A stretch of DNA of 64,000 nt, from assembly GCF_029227915.1 (NCBI RefSeq), contig NC_079882.1, positions 31,798,001 through 31,862,000 of the forward strand, read 5' to 3'. The notes beneath the pieces are model-generated. The model searched no databases. It saw only the letters and a program-made list of their open reading frames with translations, and was not told the origin of the DNA. Below, one piece after another: positions 62,051 through 64,000 of the stretch (positions are counted from its first letter, which is position 1; each line of letters starts with the position of its first letter). This DNA comes from Hydractinia symbiolongicarpus (taxonomy: Eukaryota; Cnidaria; Hydrozoa; Anthoathecata; Hydractiniidae). The translations under genes were made by a program, and so were the position numbers.

Positions 62051-64000
62051 CATTCGACTATACGGGCCAAGCCCCGGATTTACGGGAAAACGCGGGATTT
62101 CGTTTGCCGGCGATTAAACCTCTTTCATTAAGCGTCTCATCAAAAATGAAAACATTTTTGAAAACTGCAAGTCTCATGCGTTTTAGTGGTGAAAAAATAA
62201 ATTAAAAAATCGTTCGGGAAATGAGTTTACTCCCTGGGTACTTTCTTTGTATACTTTTGACTATACGGGCCGAGTCTGGGATTTACGGGAAATCGCGGAT
62301 TTCGTTTGCCGGCGATTAAACTTCTTTTATTCAGCGTCCCATCAAATATGAAAATAGTTTTGAAAACTACAAGTCTCATGCGTTTGGTGGTAAAAAAATA
62401 ATATAAAAAATCGTTCGGGAAATGAGTTTACTCCCTGGGTACTTTCTTTGTATACTTTTGACTATACGTGCCAAGCCCGGGATTTACGGGAAATTGCGGG
62501 TTTTCGTTTGCCGACGATTAAACTTCTTTTATTCAGCGTCTCATCAAAAATGAAAACATTTTTAAAGACTACAAGTCTTATGCGTTTTAGTGGTGAAAAA
62601 ATAATTTAAAAAATCGTTCTGGAAATGAGTTTACTCCCTGGGTACTTTTTTTGTATAGTTTTGAATATACGGGCCGAGTCCGGGATTTAGGGAAATCGCA
62701 GGTTTTCGTTTGCCGGCGATTAAACCTCTTTCATTAAGCGTCTCATCAAAAATGAAAACATTTTTGAAAACTGCAAGTCTCGTGCGTTTTAGTGGTGAAA
62801 AAATAATTTAAAAAAACGTTCGGGAAATGAGTTTACACCATGGGTACTTTCTTTGTATACTTTTGACTATACGGGCCGAGTCCGGGATTTACGGGAAATC
62901 GCAGGTTTTTTTTTTCCGGCGATTAAACTTCTTTTATTCAGCGTCTCATCAAAAATGAACACATTTTTAAAAACTACAAGTCTCATGCCTTTTAGTGGTG
63001 AAAAAATAATTTAAAAAATCGTTCGGGAAATGAGTTTACTCCCTGGGTACTTTCTTTGTATACTTTTGATTATACGGGCCGAGTCCGGGATTTACGGGAA
63101 ATCGCAGGTTTTCGTTTGCCGGCGTTTAAACTTCTTTTATTCAGCGTCTCATCAAAAATGAAAACATTTTTGAAAACTGCAAGTCTCATGCGTTTTAGTG
63201 GTGAAAAAATAATTTAAAAAAACGTTCGGGAAATGAGTTTACATCATGGGTACTTTCTTTGTATACATTCGACTATACGGGCCAAGCCCGGGATTTACGG
63301 GAAATCGCGGGTTTTCGTTTGCCGGCGATTAAACCTCTTTCATTAAGCGTCTCATCAAAAATGAAAACATTTTTGAAAACTGCAAGTCTCATGCGTTTTA
63401 GTGGTGAAAAAATAATTTAAAAAAACGTTCGGGAAATGAGTTTACACCATGGGTACTTTCTTTGTATACTTTTGACTATACGGGCCGAGTCCGGGATTTA
63501 CGGGAAATCGCAGGTTTTCGTTTTCCGGCGATTAAACTTCTTTTATTCAGCGTCTCATCAAAAATGAACACATTTTTAAAAACTACAAGTCTCATGCCTT
63601 TTAGTGGTGAAAAAATAATTTAAAAAATCGCTCGGGAAATGAGTTTACTACCTGGGTACTTTCTTTGTATACTTTTGATTATACGGGCCGAGTCCGGGAT
63701 TTACGGGAAATCGCAGGTTTTCGTTTGCTGGCGTTTAAACTTCTTTTATTCAGCGTCTTTTCACAAATGAAAACATTATTGAAAACTACAAGTCTTATGC
63801 GTTTTAGTGGGGAAAAAATAATTTAAAAAATCGTTCTGGAAATGAGTGTACTTCCTGGGTACTTTCTTTGTATACATTCGACTACACGGGCCAAGCCTGG
63901 GATTTAGGGGAAATCGCTGGTTTTCGATTGCCGTCGATTAAACCTCTTTCATTAAGCGTCTCATCAAAAATGAAAACATTTTTGAAAACTACAAGTCTCA
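62051..64000 (+). repeat. More divergent satellite monomers with a 3-monomer (~609 bp) repeat
   Basis: The accatggg start-block variant at 62834 recurs at 63443, and the linked gaacacattttt variant near 62958 recurs near 63565. This defines a 609 bp trimer of just under two copies. The last 300 bp carries several private changes in conserved blocks: cgtcttttcacaaatg, acattattgaaaac, atgagtgtacttcc, gatttaggggaaatcgctgg and cgattgccgtcgatt. The monomer is cut by the window end. Confidence 0.8.

Larger units (their letters stand above)
1..64000 (+). repeat. Satellite DNA array, ~203-bp monomer, about 316 head-to-tail copies
   Basis: Every part of the window aligns to the same unit. Taking atgagttt as the phase mark, successive copies start at 28, 231, 434, 636 and so on to 63842, which gives a mean period near 202.5 bp. 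Each monomer runs in this order: a start block (atgagtttact), a pyrimidine-rich stretch (actttctttgtatac), a CpG-rich core (acggg, ccgag, gccggcgattaaac), a cgtctcatc block, A/T tracts (aaaaatgaaaacattttt), ctacaagtctcatgcg, and an AT-rich tail (aataatttaaaaaatcg). All copies share one orientation and no unique sequence interrupts them. Array size and HOR structure suggest centromeric or pericentromeric heterochromatin, which is an inference. I do not recognise the family. Confidence 0.97.

Noticed and set aside
1-64000. CRISPR-like direct repeats
   Set aside because: The repeats are about 203 bp and abut one another with no unique spacers. No cas-like gene is present.
1-64000. Transposon or retroelement within the array
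   Set aside because: No insertion breaks the monomer phase for more than a base or two, and no target-site duplications, long terminal repeats or transposase-like frames were seen.
1-64000. Telomeric or ribosomal DNA
   Set aside because: There are no short G-rich telomere-type units, and nothing resembles rRNA or tRNA. The monomer is complex and 203 bp long.

Overview
The whole 64 kb window is one uninterrupted tandem satellite array. The unit is a monomer of about 203 bp, repeated head to tail on one strand roughly 316 times. I find no gene, RNA gene, mobile element, CRISPR array or unique-sequence interruption. An array of this length, with monomer subfamilies and nested higher-order repeats (HORs), is typical of eukaryotic centromeric or pericentromeric heterochromatin. 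I do not recognise the monomer family and cannot name the host. A consensus-like monomer is about 38% GC but holds 13 CpGs where about 7 are expected, so the array does not look eroded by CpG methylation. That is only weak evidence about the organism.

Monomers fall into two main classes defined by linked variants. Class A has actcacaggg, cattcgac, caagcccggg and cattaagcg. Class B has actccctggg, cttttgac, cgagtccggg and tattcagcg. Hybrid monomers carry the 5' part of one class and the 3' part of the other, as expected from gene conversion or unequal exchange inside a monomer.

Layout from left to right. At 1-7951 lies a 20-monomer HOR of 4058 bp (7+7+6 subunits), present once complete and once nearly complete. 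At 7952-15450 there are 4-, 5- and 9-monomer duplications, the last with a 2-monomer insertion. At 15500-17530 there is a 5-monomer HOR of 1015 bp in two copies, followed by 3-monomer units. At 17926-21169 there is an 8-monomer HOR of 1622 bp in two copies. At 21170-24765 there is a 6-monomer HOR of about 1217 bp in three copies. At 24766-31234 there are irregular 2-, 3-, 5- and 8-monomer duplications. At 31235-38924 there are 15-monomer (3037 bp) and 10-monomer (2025 bp) units. At 38490-51659 there are 12-monomer (2429 bp) and 10-monomer (2027 bp) units, plus a 3.4 kb segment repeated 9719 bp away. At 49200-62050 there are 18-monomer (3645 bp) and 23-monomer (4652 bp) duplications. The last 2 kb is more divergent.

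No genes act together here. The biology lies in the array: repeated segmental amplification of 2 to 23 monomers, layered over time, with different monomer subtypes dominating each sub-domain. Short open frames occur on both strands but follow from the repeat and are not annotated as genes. HOR boundaries were placed by eye and may be off by tens of bases.
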